A DNA stretch of 64,000 nt from CALOBA01 sp942491465 (GTDB lineage Bacteria; Pseudomonadota; Gammaproteobacteria; Chromatiales; Chromatiaceae). Shown here one piece after another: positions 17,046 to 26,496 of the stretch (positions within the stretch are counted from its first letter, which is position 1; each line of letters starts with the position of its first letter). Under the pieces are notes generated by a model that saw only the letters and a program-made list of their open reading frames with translations, was not told the DNA's origin and made no database searches. The stretch is taken from positions 62,001 through 126,000 of the forward strand of contig CALOBA010000038.1 in the NCBI GenBank assembly GCA_942491465.1, read 5' to 3'. Made by a program: the position numbers and the translations under genes.

Positions 17046-18212
17046 TTAACGGCGACTGGCGGGGACTGCGGGCTCCGTACGAGGCGCCACCCGCTGCCCC
17101 GCCCGCAGGCGCTCGTTGCCGAGCAGGACAACCTGATCCCCGGCGCCCAGATCGTCGCCGATGACCTCGACGCGATCACCGCTGGCGCGGCCGATCTCGA
17201 TGGTCAGCGGCTGCACGGTGGGGCCATCGTCACCGTCGCGCAGCCGCCAGACCTGGCGGCTGCCGTCGCTCTTGGCGACCACGGCATCCCGCGGCACGGT
17301 CAGCGCGGCGACGGGCGCGCCGTCGAGGTCGACGCGCACCCGCGCCGACATGCCGGGGGCGAGCAGGCGGTCCGGGTTCGGCAGGTCGATCAGCAGCGGG
17401 AAGCTGCGGGTGCGCGGGTCGCCGCTGGCGATGCGGGCCGCGACCTCGCCGTCGAAGGTGCGCTCGGGCACGGCGTCGAGGCGCACGCTGACCGGGCTGC
17501 CGGCGGCGACCCGGTTGAAGTCGCGCTGGGGCAGGGTCGCGCGGATGCGCAGCCGCTCCAGCGCCACCAGTTCCACGGCGGCCTCGTCGCGCTTGGCCCA
17601 TTCGCCGACCTCCAGTTGACGGGCGACGACCATGCCGGCGAAGGGCGCGGCCAGGGTATGCCGATCCACCAGCTCCTGCACCCTTGCCAAGGCCGCGCCC
17701 TCGGCGCTGAGGGCGGCGGCGGCCATCTCCACATTGGCGATGGCGGTCTGGGTCTCGGTCTCGGAGGCGTGGCTGCCGCGCTTGAGCGACAGCAGCTCGT
17801 CGCGGATGCGCATCGCGTCCTGGTGGCGGGCCTCGGCCTCGCGCACGCGGGCCGCGGCCGCGTCGTGCTCCAGCTCGGCGAGCCGGGCGTCCAGGCGCAG
17901 GATCGGCGCGCCGGCCTCCACCAGGCTGCCGTCGTCCACCTCCAGCACCATGACCAGGCCGTCGACCCGCGTCGACAGTTCCGCACGCCGCCAGGCCGTG
18001 GTGGTGCCGGTCAGCTCGACCTGCTCGCGCAGCTGCTCGCTGGTCACCTCGGCGAGGGTCACCGGGCTCGGGGGTTGGCCCTCGGCACCGACCGTGGCTG
18101 ACAGCAGCAGCGCCAGCACGGCGATGGCGCGGGCGAGGCCGTTCCAACCTTCGGGGGCCCGGAGAGACCTGGGGCGGACTAAGCGGCGGGAGGAGGACGG
18201 GGGGTAAAACAT
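17046..18212 (-). CDS. RND efflux periplasmic adaptor (HlyD/MFP family)
   Basis: Membrane fusion protein of 388 residues linking an RND permease to an outer-membrane channel. After a signal peptide (LARAIAVLALLLSATVGAEG) come the barrel-sandwich half motif with TTTAWRRAELSTRVDGLV, a helical hairpin (~115-185) rich in A, E and R, the second lipoyl half (LAAPFAGMVVARQLEVGEW) and the beta-barrel and membrane-proximal domains. The ATG at 18212 follows AAGGA. Its natural partner is the permease at 12115-15303, also on the minus strand but 1.7 kb downstream beyond the Mrr and DUF3782-like genes. Confidence 0.88.
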   Translation of the reverse strand: MFYPPSSSRRLVRPRSLRAPEGWNGLARAIAVLALLLSATVGAEGQPPSPVTLAEVTSEQLREQVELTGTTTAWRRAELSTRVDGLVMVLEVDDGSLVEAGAPILRLDARLAELEHDAAAARVREAEARHQDAMRIRDELLSLKRGSHASETETQTAIANVEMAAAALSAEGAALARVQELVDRHTLAAPFAGMVVARQLEVGEWAKRDEAAVELVALERLRIRATLPQRDFNRVAAGSPVSVRLDAVPERTFDGEVAARIASGDPRTRSFPLLIDLPNPDRLLAPGMSARVRVDLDGAPVAALTVPRDAVVAKSDGSRQVWRLRDGDDGPTVQPLTIEIGRASGDRVEVIGDDLGAGDQVVLLGNERLRAGQRVAPRTEPAVPASRR

Positions 18213-18372
18213 GATCCTTGGGGGAACGCGGTGGGGATGAGCCGGGTGTTGGGGCCTATGGTAGCAATCCGGGGGACCTTGGTTGTCGCCGGCGGTGGCG
18301 ATACCGAGGTGGAAAACGACCATCTCGAATCCGGCGCGGGTCGGCTTTTCGGAGGTCGGCGGATGCAGCGGG

Positions 18373-18378
18373 TATACT
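18373..18378 (+). promoter_or_regulatory. Candidate -10 element of dcd
   Basis: TATACT, one base from consensus, 31 bases before the dcd ATG. No convincing -35 box at the proper distance, so this is tentative. Confidence 0.3.
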
Positions 18379-18408
18379 TTCGGCCTTTGCCCGACCAGGT
18401 ACCGCAGC

Positions 18409-18978
18409 ATGTCCATCAAGTCCGACCGCTGGATCCGCGAAATGGCCCAGTCCCAGGGGATGATCGAGCCCTTCATCCCCGGCCAGGTGCGCGAGGCCGA
18501 CGACGGCACCCGGCTGATCTCCTACGGCACCTCCAGCTACGGGTACGACATCCGCTGCGCCGACGAATTCAAGATCTTCACCAACATCAACTCCGCCATC
18601 GTCGACCCCAAGGCCTTCGACTCGTCCAGCTTCGTCGATCTGAAGGCCGACGTCTGTATCATCCCGCCCAACTCCTTTGCCCTGGCCCGCACGGTGGAGT
18701 ATTTCCGCATCCCGCGCAAGACTCTGACCATTTGTCTAGGCAAGAGCACGTACGCACGTTGCGGAATCATCGTGAACGTAACGCCCCTGGAACCCGAGTG
18801 GGAGGGCCATGTGACGCTGGAGTTCTCCAACACCACGCCGCTGCCGGCGAAGATCTACGCCAACGAGGGCGTGGCGCAGATCCTGTTCTTCGAGTCCGAC
18901 GAGGTCTGCCAGCAGTCCTACCGCGACCGCCGGGGCAAGTACCAGGGCCAGCGCGGCGTCACCTTGCCGAAGCCCTGA
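18409..18978 (+). CDS. dcd: dCTP deaminase
   Basis: Deaminates dCTP to dUTP, feeding dTMP synthesis; a trimeric cytoplasmic enzyme. Length of 189 residues and motifs match the E. coli enzyme: Ser113-Thr-Tyr-Ala-Arg117 in GKSTYARCG, and catalytic Glu138 in GHVTLEFSNT, followed by NEGVAQILFFE. The C-terminal nucleotide-closing tail (KYQGQRGVTLPKP) is complete. It stands alone, followed by a hexamer-bearing mobile element. Confidence 0.97.
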   Translation: MSIKSDRWIREMAQSQGMIEPFIPGQVREADDGTRLISYGTSSYGYDIRCADEFKIFTNINSAIVDPKAFDSSSFVDLKADVCIIPPNSFALARTVEYFRIPRKTLTICLGKSTYARCGIIVNVTPLEPEWEGHVTLEFSNTTPLPAKIYANEGVAQILFFESDEVCQQSYRDRRGKYQGQRGVTLPKP

Positions 18979-19003
18979 CGCTCGGCCATCGCCCGTTCGC
19001 CCC

Positions 19004-19186
<183 letters not shown>

Positions 19187-19221
19187 CCTCGCGGCCTCCG
19201 ACGTCATCCGGCGCAAAGCAA

Positions 19222-19932
19222 TCACCGCCGACGGACGGCCCCGCACCGACTCTCGCGCAGCTCGCGCTTGATCAGGTCGCGGATGCGCCGCTCCTCGTCG
19301 ACGAGCTGGCGCGACAGCGGCGGCGAGCGCTTGAGCAGCATCTCGGCCTGGCGCAGGTCGGGGCAGCGTGCGCGCCCCTCGGGCTTCAGCGATGCGCGAT
19401 AGACATAGGCCGAGGCGCCGTAGAGGTAGCCGAGGCCGCTGCCGGGGACCTCTCGACGGGTGTCCTGGGCGGCCCGCAACAGCTTCTCGTTCTCGCGGTC
19501 GAGCTTGCGCTCCTTGGTGCCGACATCGAGGCGGTTGCGCCGCTCGCTCAGCGTCAGCAGCAGCCCGCCGTGGTAGGAGATCCGGCTCGGGGCGGTCTTC
19601 GTCGGGGACTTCTCCAGCGCGCGGCGGTAGGCTTCCTCGGCACAATCGAGCAGCTTGCGGGTGTTCTTGTCGTCCGCCGAGGCGCTGGTGGGCTGCTGGA
19701 TGACCAGCCGCAGACAGGCATCGCCCTTGATGGCGTGCTCTTTGGCGCAGGCCTCGGTGCGGCCACCGCAACGCACGCTCTGCTCGGTGATGGCGCGCCA
19801 CTGACCGGCCTCGGCCAAGGTTTGCAGGGCGCTCTCGCTCTCGACGGTGGCCGTCGGCGCACAGCCGCCGGTTCCGACCAGCAGGGCGACGATGGTGATC
19901 TGGGCCAAGCGGCCTCTACTCCTCGCTGACAT
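19222..19932 (-). CDS. Lipoprotein of unknown function
   Basis: Protein of 236 residues with a lipoprotein signal (ITIVALLVGTGGC, lipidated Cys near 24). The mature part is helical with several Cys residues (RCGGRTEACAKEH, KLLDCAEEAYRRAL) and a possible TPR-like repeat around LLDCAEEAYRRALEKSP. No family recognised. It lies at the downstream end of the minus-strand glycan cluster, 109 bases after the GT39 gene, so it may be an envelope partner of that pathway or a separate unit. Confidence 0.7.
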   Translation of the reverse strand: MSARSRGRLAQITIVALLVGTGGCAPTATVESESALQTLAEAGQWRAITEQSVRCGGRTEACAKEHAIKGDACLRLVIQQPTSASADDKNTRKLLDCAEEAYRRALEKSPTKTAPSRISYHGGLLLTLSERRNRLDVGTKERKLDRENEKLLRAAQDTRREVPGSGLGYLYGASAYVYRASLKPEGRARCPDLRQAEMLLKRSPPLSRQLVDEERRIRDLIKRELRESRCGAVRRR

Positions 19933-20041
19933 CCCGACGATTCCTCAGGGCATGCGGTTGATCCCGCGGACTACAGGATTCGGCCGGTCGCCATCGACCG
20001 GCCGATATGGCCTCCGCCCGGCGCGCCCCGCGGTTGCATGA

Positions 20042-21658
20042 TCACGACGGCGGGCGGGCAGAGGGCGATGATAGGGCGGAATCGTCCCCGGTGCGAGTCC
20101 GTTGATAGCGGTAGAGCCGCCAGACGTGCAGCGGCTGCGGACAATGGGCGCCGCGGTGATAGTCCTGCGCGCCCTCGAGCACCCGCATCGGCTTGCCGCG
20201 ACAGTCGTAGAGGGTGCGCGTGGCATGGGCGGCGAAGCCCGGAATCTGCGGCGCCTGGAACTTGCGCGCCAGCAGCCAGAACCCGGTCTGCTGCAGGTCG
20301 GCGAGCCGCGGCAGGGGCACGATGCGACCGCGCAGGTACTCCGACGGCCGGGTGATCCCCGGCCACTGCACCACCGCCAGCTGCGGCTGGTAGAAGTTGA
20401 TCATGGCCGCGAACGGGTAGCGATCGGCGATCACCGGCGCGGACAGGCCCGCCAAATAGTCGGCCAGGTCATCGAAGCCGTGGGTGTCGCGCAGGATGCG
20501 CTCTTGGCTCGACGGCAACGGCAGCGCATCGGTGGCGGCGTGGAAGGCGTAGAGCGTCACCAGCAGCAGGTTGGCGCAGGCCGCGGCCAGCACCCAGCGG
20601 CCGAGGGGGCGCAGCGCCAGCGCCGCCATCGGCGCCGCCGCGCTCAGGTAGATCGCCGCCCAATTCGCCTCCACGTCGCTGCCCAGGGCCACCCAGGCGA
20701 ACAGCAGCAACGGGAACAGCGTCGCGGCCGTGAACAGCACCCGCGCCGGGCGGGTCAGCGTCTCGGCCAGCGCGCGGGCAATCCGCCGCGCCCCCCCCGC
20801 AACGACCAGCGTCGCCGCCAGCGGCACCAGCAGCAGCCCCCAAAACGCCAGCTCGCTGCCGATGAAGCCGCCGAGCCCGGCCAGCCGGTTGCCCAGCCCG
20901 GACACCGCCTCAGGCCCCGGCGAGCCGGGCACGCCCACCGCCGCCGGCAGCAGCCGCTCGGCGGCCAGCACCACCTCACCGGTGTCGGTGGCGAAGCCGT
21001 GGCCGAACTGGAAGCGCAGCGTCAGCCAATCGTTATCGGCATTCCAGAGCAGATTCGGCAGGAACAGCAGCAGGGCGAGCAGGCCGCCCAGATAGGGCCA
21101 GGGCGTGGCCAGGGCGCGGCGGTCGACGAGCAGGATCGCCCACAAAAACACCGGCCCGATGAGCACCATGGTGTACTTGCCGAGCAGCCCGAGCCCGGTG
21201 GCCACGCCGGCACCGAGCCAGCGGCGGCGATCGCCTTCCAACGCCGCCAGGGCCTCGTGCAGCGCCAGCGCCCAGCACAGGGCCAGGGGCGTGTCCGGGG
21301 TCAGGATCAGGCCGGCGGCGAGCCCCGGGAAGGTGGTCGCCGCCAGCACCAGCGCCAGCAGCAGACCCCGACCGGGTGCCAGACCGGCGCGCCGATACAG
21401 CCGCCACAGCACCCCCAGCGTCAGCGCGCCGGCGAGCATCGCCCCGAGGCGCCCGGCCAGCGCCGACGCGGGCTCCAGCAGCGCGCCGACGGCCAGCAGG
21501 GCCACCCCCGGCGGGTGATCGAAATAGCCCCAGTCCAGCGCCCGCGCCCAGTTGAAATAGTAGGCCTCGTCCTGCGTTACCGGGATCAGCACGGCGAGCA
21601 GCAGGTGCCAGAGCAGCAGGCCGCCGATGAGCAGCCAGGGCCAGCGATCGGCGCGCAT
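20042..21658 (-). CDS. GT39-family (ArnT/PMT-like) membrane glycosyltransferase
   Basis: Polytopic membrane enzyme of 538 residues that moves a sugar from a polyprenyl-phosphate donor to an envelope acceptor. The first periplasmic loop holds the catalytic acidic pair Asp30-Glu31 in VTQDEAYYFNWA, followed by WGYFDHPPG, the GT39/PMT_2 signature. About 11-12 transmembrane helices follow and a soluble C-terminal domain begins near residue 410. The ATG overlaps the PAP2 stop (TGATG), so translation is coupled. Acceptor unknown; lipid A, protein or a glycan are possible. Confidence 0.88.
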   Translation of the reverse strand: MRADRWPWLLIGGLLLWHLLLAVLIPVTQDEAYYFNWARALDWGYFDHPPGVALLAVGALLEPASALAGRLGAMLAGALTLGVLWRLYRRAGLAPGRGLLLALVLAATTFPGLAAGLILTPDTPLALCWALALHEALAALEGDRRRWLGAGVATGLGLLGKYTMVLIGPVFLWAILLVDRRALATPWPYLGGLLALLLFLPNLLWNADNDWLTLRFQFGHGFATDTGEVVLAAERLLPAAVGVPGSPGPEAVSGLGNRLAGLGGFIGSELAFWGLLLVPLAATLVVAGGARRIARALAETLTRPARVLFTAATLFPLLLFAWVALGSDVEANWAAIYLSAAAPMAALALRPLGRWVLAAACANLLLVTLYAFHAATDALPLPSSQERILRDTHGFDDLADYLAGLSAPVIADRYPFAAMINFYQPQLAVVQWPGITRPSEYLRGRIVPLPRLADLQQTGFWLLARKFQAPQIPGFAAHATRTLYDCRGKPMRVLEGAQDYHRGAHCPQPLHVWRLYRYQRTRTGDDSALSSPSARPPS

Positions 21659-22329
21659 CAGCACCGCCGCCAATCCCCCGCGCACAGCCAGGCCGAGAGC
21701 ATCATCCAGCCGATGCCGACCAGGAACATGGAGGTCACCGCATCGCTCAGCCAATGCCCGCCGGCGCCGACGCGTACCAGCGCGATCAGCAGCGTGTAGG
21801 CCAGGGCCAGGGCGATCCACAGCAGCCGCCCGTTGCCGAGCACCGCCGCCACCGCCACCAGATAGGCCGCCGCGGCCACATGCCCGGAGCTGAACGCGCC
21901 GCCGCCCTGATCGACGCGCACGAACCCCGGCGAGAACTGGCGATAGCCGCCGAACTCTTGGACCTTCACCGGCCGCGCCCGCCCCCAATGCTCCTTGAGC
22001 AGGCCGTTCACCAGCAGCCCCGGCACCAGCACCAGCAGACACAGCAGCAGCGCCAGCCTGCGCCCGGTGAAGCCCAGCAGCCGGCGCCCGCAGTGGCGGT
22101 TGTAGCGCCACAACCCGATCAGGCCCAGGTTGACGCCCACCATCAGCCAGGGGACCGAGTGGTAGCCGATGCGCTCCCACCAGAGGTCGCGCAGCACAAA
22201 GCCGTCCCCCGGCCGGTAGAACCAGCCGGACACGGCCAGGTCGATCTCGGGGTAGGCGAGCATCAGATTGGCGAAGCCGACGAAGCCGATCCAGAGCCAG
22301 ATCGGCACGCCGAGCAGGCGGTCATTCAT
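21658..22329 (-). CDS. PAP2-family membrane phosphatase
   Basis: Membrane phosphatase of 223 residues with about six helices. The three-part acid-phosphatase motif is intact: KEHWGRARP (K-x6-RP), FSSGH (PSGH-like) and RVGAGGHWLSD (R-x5-GHxxxD). Such enzymes dephosphorylate undecaprenyl diphosphate or lipid A. Between a sulfotransferase and a GT39 transferase it probably recycles or trims a polyprenyl-phosphate carrier. Start at 22329 overlaps the upstream stop by 8 bases. Confidence 0.9.
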   Translation of the reverse strand: MNDRLLGVPIWLWIGFVGFANLMLAYPEIDLAVSGWFYRPGDGFVLRDLWWERIGYHSVPWLMVGVNLGLIGLWRYNRHCGRRLLGFTGRRLALLLCLLVLVPGLLVNGLLKEHWGRARPVKVQEFGGYRQFSPGFVRVDQGGGAFSSGHVAAAAYLVAVAAVLGNGRLLWIALALAYTLLIALVRVGAGGHWLSDAVTSMFLVGIGWMMLSAWLCAGDWRRC

Positions 22330-23251
22330 AGGGATAACCCAGCTGGTCCAGCGGCAGCGCCCAGCGCGCGGCCAGCGCGCGATTGGCGCCGGTGAAGCGG
22401 CCGGCGATCTCGTCGGCAAGCGCGTCGCCGAGCAGCGCCCGCGCCGACTGCCGCGGCCCGCCGAGCCCGGCCCGCATGAGCCACAGCGGCGGGTTGCTGC
22501 GCAGCTTGTTGGAGATGGCCCGCAGCCACCAGTGCTTGTCGAGCACGCTGCGATAGCTGAACCGGTTCAACACCCGGCCGAGCCCCAGGGCCAGGCTGCC
22601 GAGTCCCTCGTTGTCGGGCCGATAGTCGAGCGCGGCCAGGTCCACATCGAGCCCCAGCCGTTCGCAATAGTCGGCGACAAAGCCCGGCGGATCGGCCCGA
22701 AACGCCTCGAACGGGAAGACATGCACGCGCGCATCGCCGAACAGCCGCGCATAGTGCGCGATCGCCCCGCGGTAGTCGAGGTGGCCGAGGTCGAACACCG
22801 GGAACTTGAACGGGTGCCGCGCCACATCGGTGCGATAGCGCGCCGGCAGCAGATAGCGCCGCGGCCCGTAGGTGCCGCCCTCGCGGACATAGTGCCGATA
22901 CAGGGCCGCGGCCAGGTCCACCTGATTGCGGATGAAGATGACCATCTCGGCCTCGGGCAGGGCGGCGGCGATGCGCTCGGCGACGTCCTTGGTCTGGGCA
23001 CCGCGCATCCCGGCCGAGTGCGGGTTGCCGCTCAGCTCCTCCTCGCACAGGATCAGCGGCCGGTCCGCCTCATCCGCACCCAGCGCCCGTCGGGCCGCCG
23101 CGGCATCGAAGGCGAAGGTCGACGGCAGCAGCAGCGCCTCCTGCACCAGCCGCCGCGGCAGCGCCCGATGGCCGCGCACGGCGGGATACAGCCGCTTCTG
23201 AAACCAGGTCGTGCCGGTCTTGTGATAGCCGATGTGGACGAGGGTCTGCAT
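22322..23251 (-). CDS. Sulfotransferase-family protein
   Basis: Protein of 309 residues expected to transfer sulfate from PAPS to a hydroxyl group, here probably a sugar. The PAPS 5'-phosphosulfate loop is residues 6-16 (HIGYHKTGTTW). The 3'-phosphate motif is around EMVIFIRNQVDLAAALYRHY, where Arg and a polar residue would bind PAPS. C-terminal region is helical. It overlaps the upstream GT4 gene (TGATG) and the downstream PAP2 gene, so it belongs to one translation-coupled set. Sulfated surface glycans in marine or halophilic bacteria make this plausible; the acceptor is not known. Confidence 0.85.
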   Translation of the reverse strand: MQTLVHIGYHKTGTTWFQKRLYPAVRGHRALPRRLVQEALLLPSTFAFDAAAARRALGADEADRPLILCEEELSGNPHSAGMRGAQTKDVAERIAAALPEAEMVIFIRNQVDLAAALYRHYVREGGTYGPRRYLLPARYRTDVARHPFKFPVFDLGHLDYRGAIAHYARLFGDARVHVFPFEAFRADPPGFVADYCERLGLDVDLAALDYRPDNEGLGSLALGLGRVLNRFSYRSVLDKHWWLRAISNKLRSNPPLWLMRAGLGGPRQSARALLGDALADEIAGRFTGANRALAARWALPLDQLGYPYE

Positions 23252-24426
23252 CAGATCCCGCCCGCCCGCGCGGGGTCGAGGCCCAAGGCGACCAGATAGT
23301 CCCGCGCGCTCTGCGCGATGCGGTAGGGCGCAACGGCGGCGGCCAGGTCCGCGGGGTCGGGGCGCTGGTCGAGCCAGCGGGCGATGCCCGCGGCCATGGC
23401 CGCACTGTCGCCGATGGGGACCAGGGTACCGCAGCCACCGCCGGCCAGGACCTCGGCGGGGCCGCTAGGGCAGTCGGTGGACACCGCCGGGGTGCCGGCG
23501 GCCAGGGCCTCCACCAGGGCCACCGGCATCCCCTCCCAGCGCGAGCTGAGCACGAACACCCGGGCGCGGGCCATGTAGGCGTAGGGGTTCGGGTCGAAGC
23601 CGGGCAGGTCCACATCGGCGCCGACCCCGAGCCCGTCGGCCAGCGCCCGCAGCCGCCCCTGCCGGCGTCCGCGACCGAGGATGATCAACCGGCAGGCCCG
23701 CTGCCGGCGGACCAGGGCGAAGGCCCGCACCAAGGTCTCGAAGTCCTTGCGAAAGCCGAGCTCGCCGACGCCGAGGATTATCGGCGGCGCGGCGGCGGCG
23801 AACCAGGGATGATCCACCGGCGCCGCCGCCAGCTCGGCCAACCGCGGCGTGACGATGGGACTACGCACCACCCGCACCAGCGCCGGGTGGAGCCCGGCCC
23901 AAGCGACCAGATCGTCGGCGGCCCCCCGCGACGGCACGATGACGGCATCGGCACGGGGATAGAGGTGGCGGATCGATGCCCGCTGCAGCATCCGCTCCAG
24001 CCGGCCGCGATCCGCCAGGTTCACCGATACCGTGGTGCCGAGCCGCAGCGCCAACCGGGTATCCACCCCGGCCAGGGCCCGCGCCAGCACCGCCATGCGG
24101 TTGACCCGATCCTTGTCCGTCAGCAGCGCCGCCGGCCGCTCCCGGCGCAGCCAGCGCACCAGCGCCGGCAGGGCACCGTTGACATGGCGGCAGCCCAAGT
24201 CCACCGCCCGCGCAACGTTCAATGCGGCAACATCCACCTCCGGCCCATGCCCGCGCACCCGCAACAGATCGACGCCGACCCCCCAGGCATCGAGCTGGCC
24301 GGTCAGGTTGCGCACCACCCGATCGACCCCGCTGTGCCCCGAGGTCGCCGCGAAGATCGCAACACGCCCGACGCCGCGACCGTCACCCTGCGCACAGCCC
24401 TCATCAATGGGATTCCCGTTGGTCAT
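23251..24426 (-). CDS. GT4-family glycosyltransferase
   Basis: Retaining glycosyltransferase of the GT-B fold, about 391 residues. N-terminal half has VAIFAATSGHSGVDRVVRNL with the donor-proximal glycine loop; the C-terminal half has ILGVGELGFRKDFETL and the E-x7-E signature in SSRWEGMPVALVEALAAG, typical of GT4. The ATG at 24426 is the first plausible start, but a hexamer array begins at once upstream and no normal ribosome site is seen. The frame stays open into the array to 24705 as an R/Q-rich stretch, which I reject as coding. The gene is coupled to the sulfotransferase. Confidence 0.85.
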   Translation of the reverse strand: MTNGNPIDEGCAQGDGRGVGRVAIFAATSGHSGVDRVVRNLTGQLDAWGVGVDLLRVRGHGPEVDVAALNVARAVDLGCRHVNGALPALVRWLRRERPAALLTDKDRVNRMAVLARALAGVDTRLALRLGTTVSVNLADRGRLERMLQRASIRHLYPRADAVIVPSRGAADDLVAWAGLHPALVRVVRSPIVTPRLAELAAAPVDHPWFAAAAPPIILGVGELGFRKDFETLVRAFALVRRQRACRLIILGRGRRQGRLRALADGLGVGADVDLPGFDPNPYAYMARARVFVLSSRWEGMPVALVEALAAGTPAVSTDCPSGPAEVLAGGGCGTLVPIGDSAAMAAGIARWLDQRPDPADLAAAVAPYRIAQSARDYLVALGLDPARAGGI

Positions 24427-24938
<512 letters not shown>

Positions 24939-24996
24939 GATTCAAAAAAATGAGCATATCGATTCAACCCGCGAGCCGGACAGTCTGTAGGGTGGA

Positions 24997-25270
<274 letters not shown>

Positions 25271-25359
25271 CGCAGCGCATCCACCAATCGCCGTCGGTGG
25301 ATGCGCTGCGCTTAATCCACCCGGCACCGCATGTGTTTCAATTGTTATCGAATCGCTAC

Positions 25360-26496
25360 TCACCGCGCATCCTCAAGACCAACCCCAAGCACCTCCAGAT
25401 ACCCCTGCACACTCCGCCGCAGCTCAAAGCGCGCCGCCCCGGCCCGCAGCAGCTCCCGCGACGGCGGCGAGCGCAGGGTGGCCGCCATGGCATCGGCCAG
25501 GGCGCGGGCGTCGTTCACCGGCACCAGCGGCCCCAAGGCGCCCTCCTCCAGGATCTCCCGCGGGCCGCTGGGACAGTCCGTGGCCACGCAGGGCGTGCCC
25601 AGGGTCACCGCCTCCATCAGCGCATTGTTGGCCCCTTCAAACAGCGATGAGACCACGAACAGATCGGCGGCGGCCACCAGCGGGAACGGGTTCGCCAGGT
25701 GGCCCACCAGATCCACATCATCGGCCACGCCCAGCCGGGCGGCCAGCCGCTGCAGGCGCTGGCGCTGGCGCCCCTCGCCGCAGAGGATCAGCCGGCAGCG
25801 CCGGCGCCGCCGCAGCCGGGCGAAGGCGCGGATCAGGAGCCGGTAATTCTTGGCCGTCACCAGCCGCCCGACGCTGACGATCAGCGGCGCCTCGGGCCGG
25901 CCGATCCAGCGGTGCGCGTAGGCATCCCGAGACTGGGCCAGCAGCGCGGACCGATCCACCGGGTTCCAGACCGTGGCCAGCCGCGGGTGCGGGCCGGGCA
26001 GCGGGCGCAGCATCCGCCCCAGGGCCTCGGTCACCCCGGGGGAGATGCCGAGCAGCGCGTCCGCCTCGGCCAACACCCGCGCCAGCCGGCGCTGCCGAAC
26101 CCAGGCCGTCAGCAAGCCCTGCTGGCGCAGCTTCGCCGGCAGGTTGGTGCCGACGCGGAACACCGTCCACGGCCGCGCCGGGCCGAGCCCCGCGCGACCC
26201 AGCAGCGCATTGGTCTGGTCCTTGTTGCTGAGCAGCGCCGCCGGGCGCTCGGCATCGAGATAGCTGGCGAGCTGCACCCGGGCACTGTCGGCGCGCTCGG
26301 CATCCAGGGGGAAGCGGCGCAGACCGGCGCGACCGTCCAGCGGCACCAGGTCCGGGTGCTCGCCGCTGGGCAGCAGCAGGTCCACGGCCAGGCCGTGGTC
26401 GAGCAGGCCGGTGATCAGATTGATCATGACCCGCCCGACGCCGCCGGGGCCGGGGCGAAAGCCGAGCAGGGCCAACCGCGGTGCCGCCCCGGTCAT
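25360..26496 (-). CDS. GT4-family glycosyltransferase
   Basis: GT-B glycosyltransferase of 378 residues. LALLGFRPGPGGVGRVMINL begins the acceptor domain; LIVSVGRLVTAKNYRLLIRAF and the E-x7-E motif of SSLFEGANNALMEAVTLG mark the GT4 donor domain. It overlaps the upstream GT4 gene by ATGA. Its closest relatives here are the GT4 genes on either side, which share the phrase TDCPSGP after the E-x7-E motif, so the three arose by duplication. Confidence 0.88.
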   Translation of the reverse strand: MTGAAPRLALLGFRPGPGGVGRVMINLITGLLDHGLAVDLLLPSGEHPDLVPLDGRAGLRRFPLDAERADSARVQLASYLDAERPAALLSNKDQTNALLGRAGLGPARPWTVFRVGTNLPAKLRQQGLLTAWVRQRRLARVLAEADALLGISPGVTEALGRMLRPLPGPHPRLATVWNPVDRSALLAQSRDAYAHRWIGRPEAPLIVSVGRLVTAKNYRLLIRAFARLRRRRRCRLILCGEGRQRQRLQRLAARLGVADDVDLVGHLANPFPLVAAADLFVVSSLFEGANNALMEAVTLGTPCVATDCPSGPREILEEGALGPLVPVNDARALADAMAATLRSPPSRELLRAGAARFELRRSVQGYLEVLGVGLEDAR

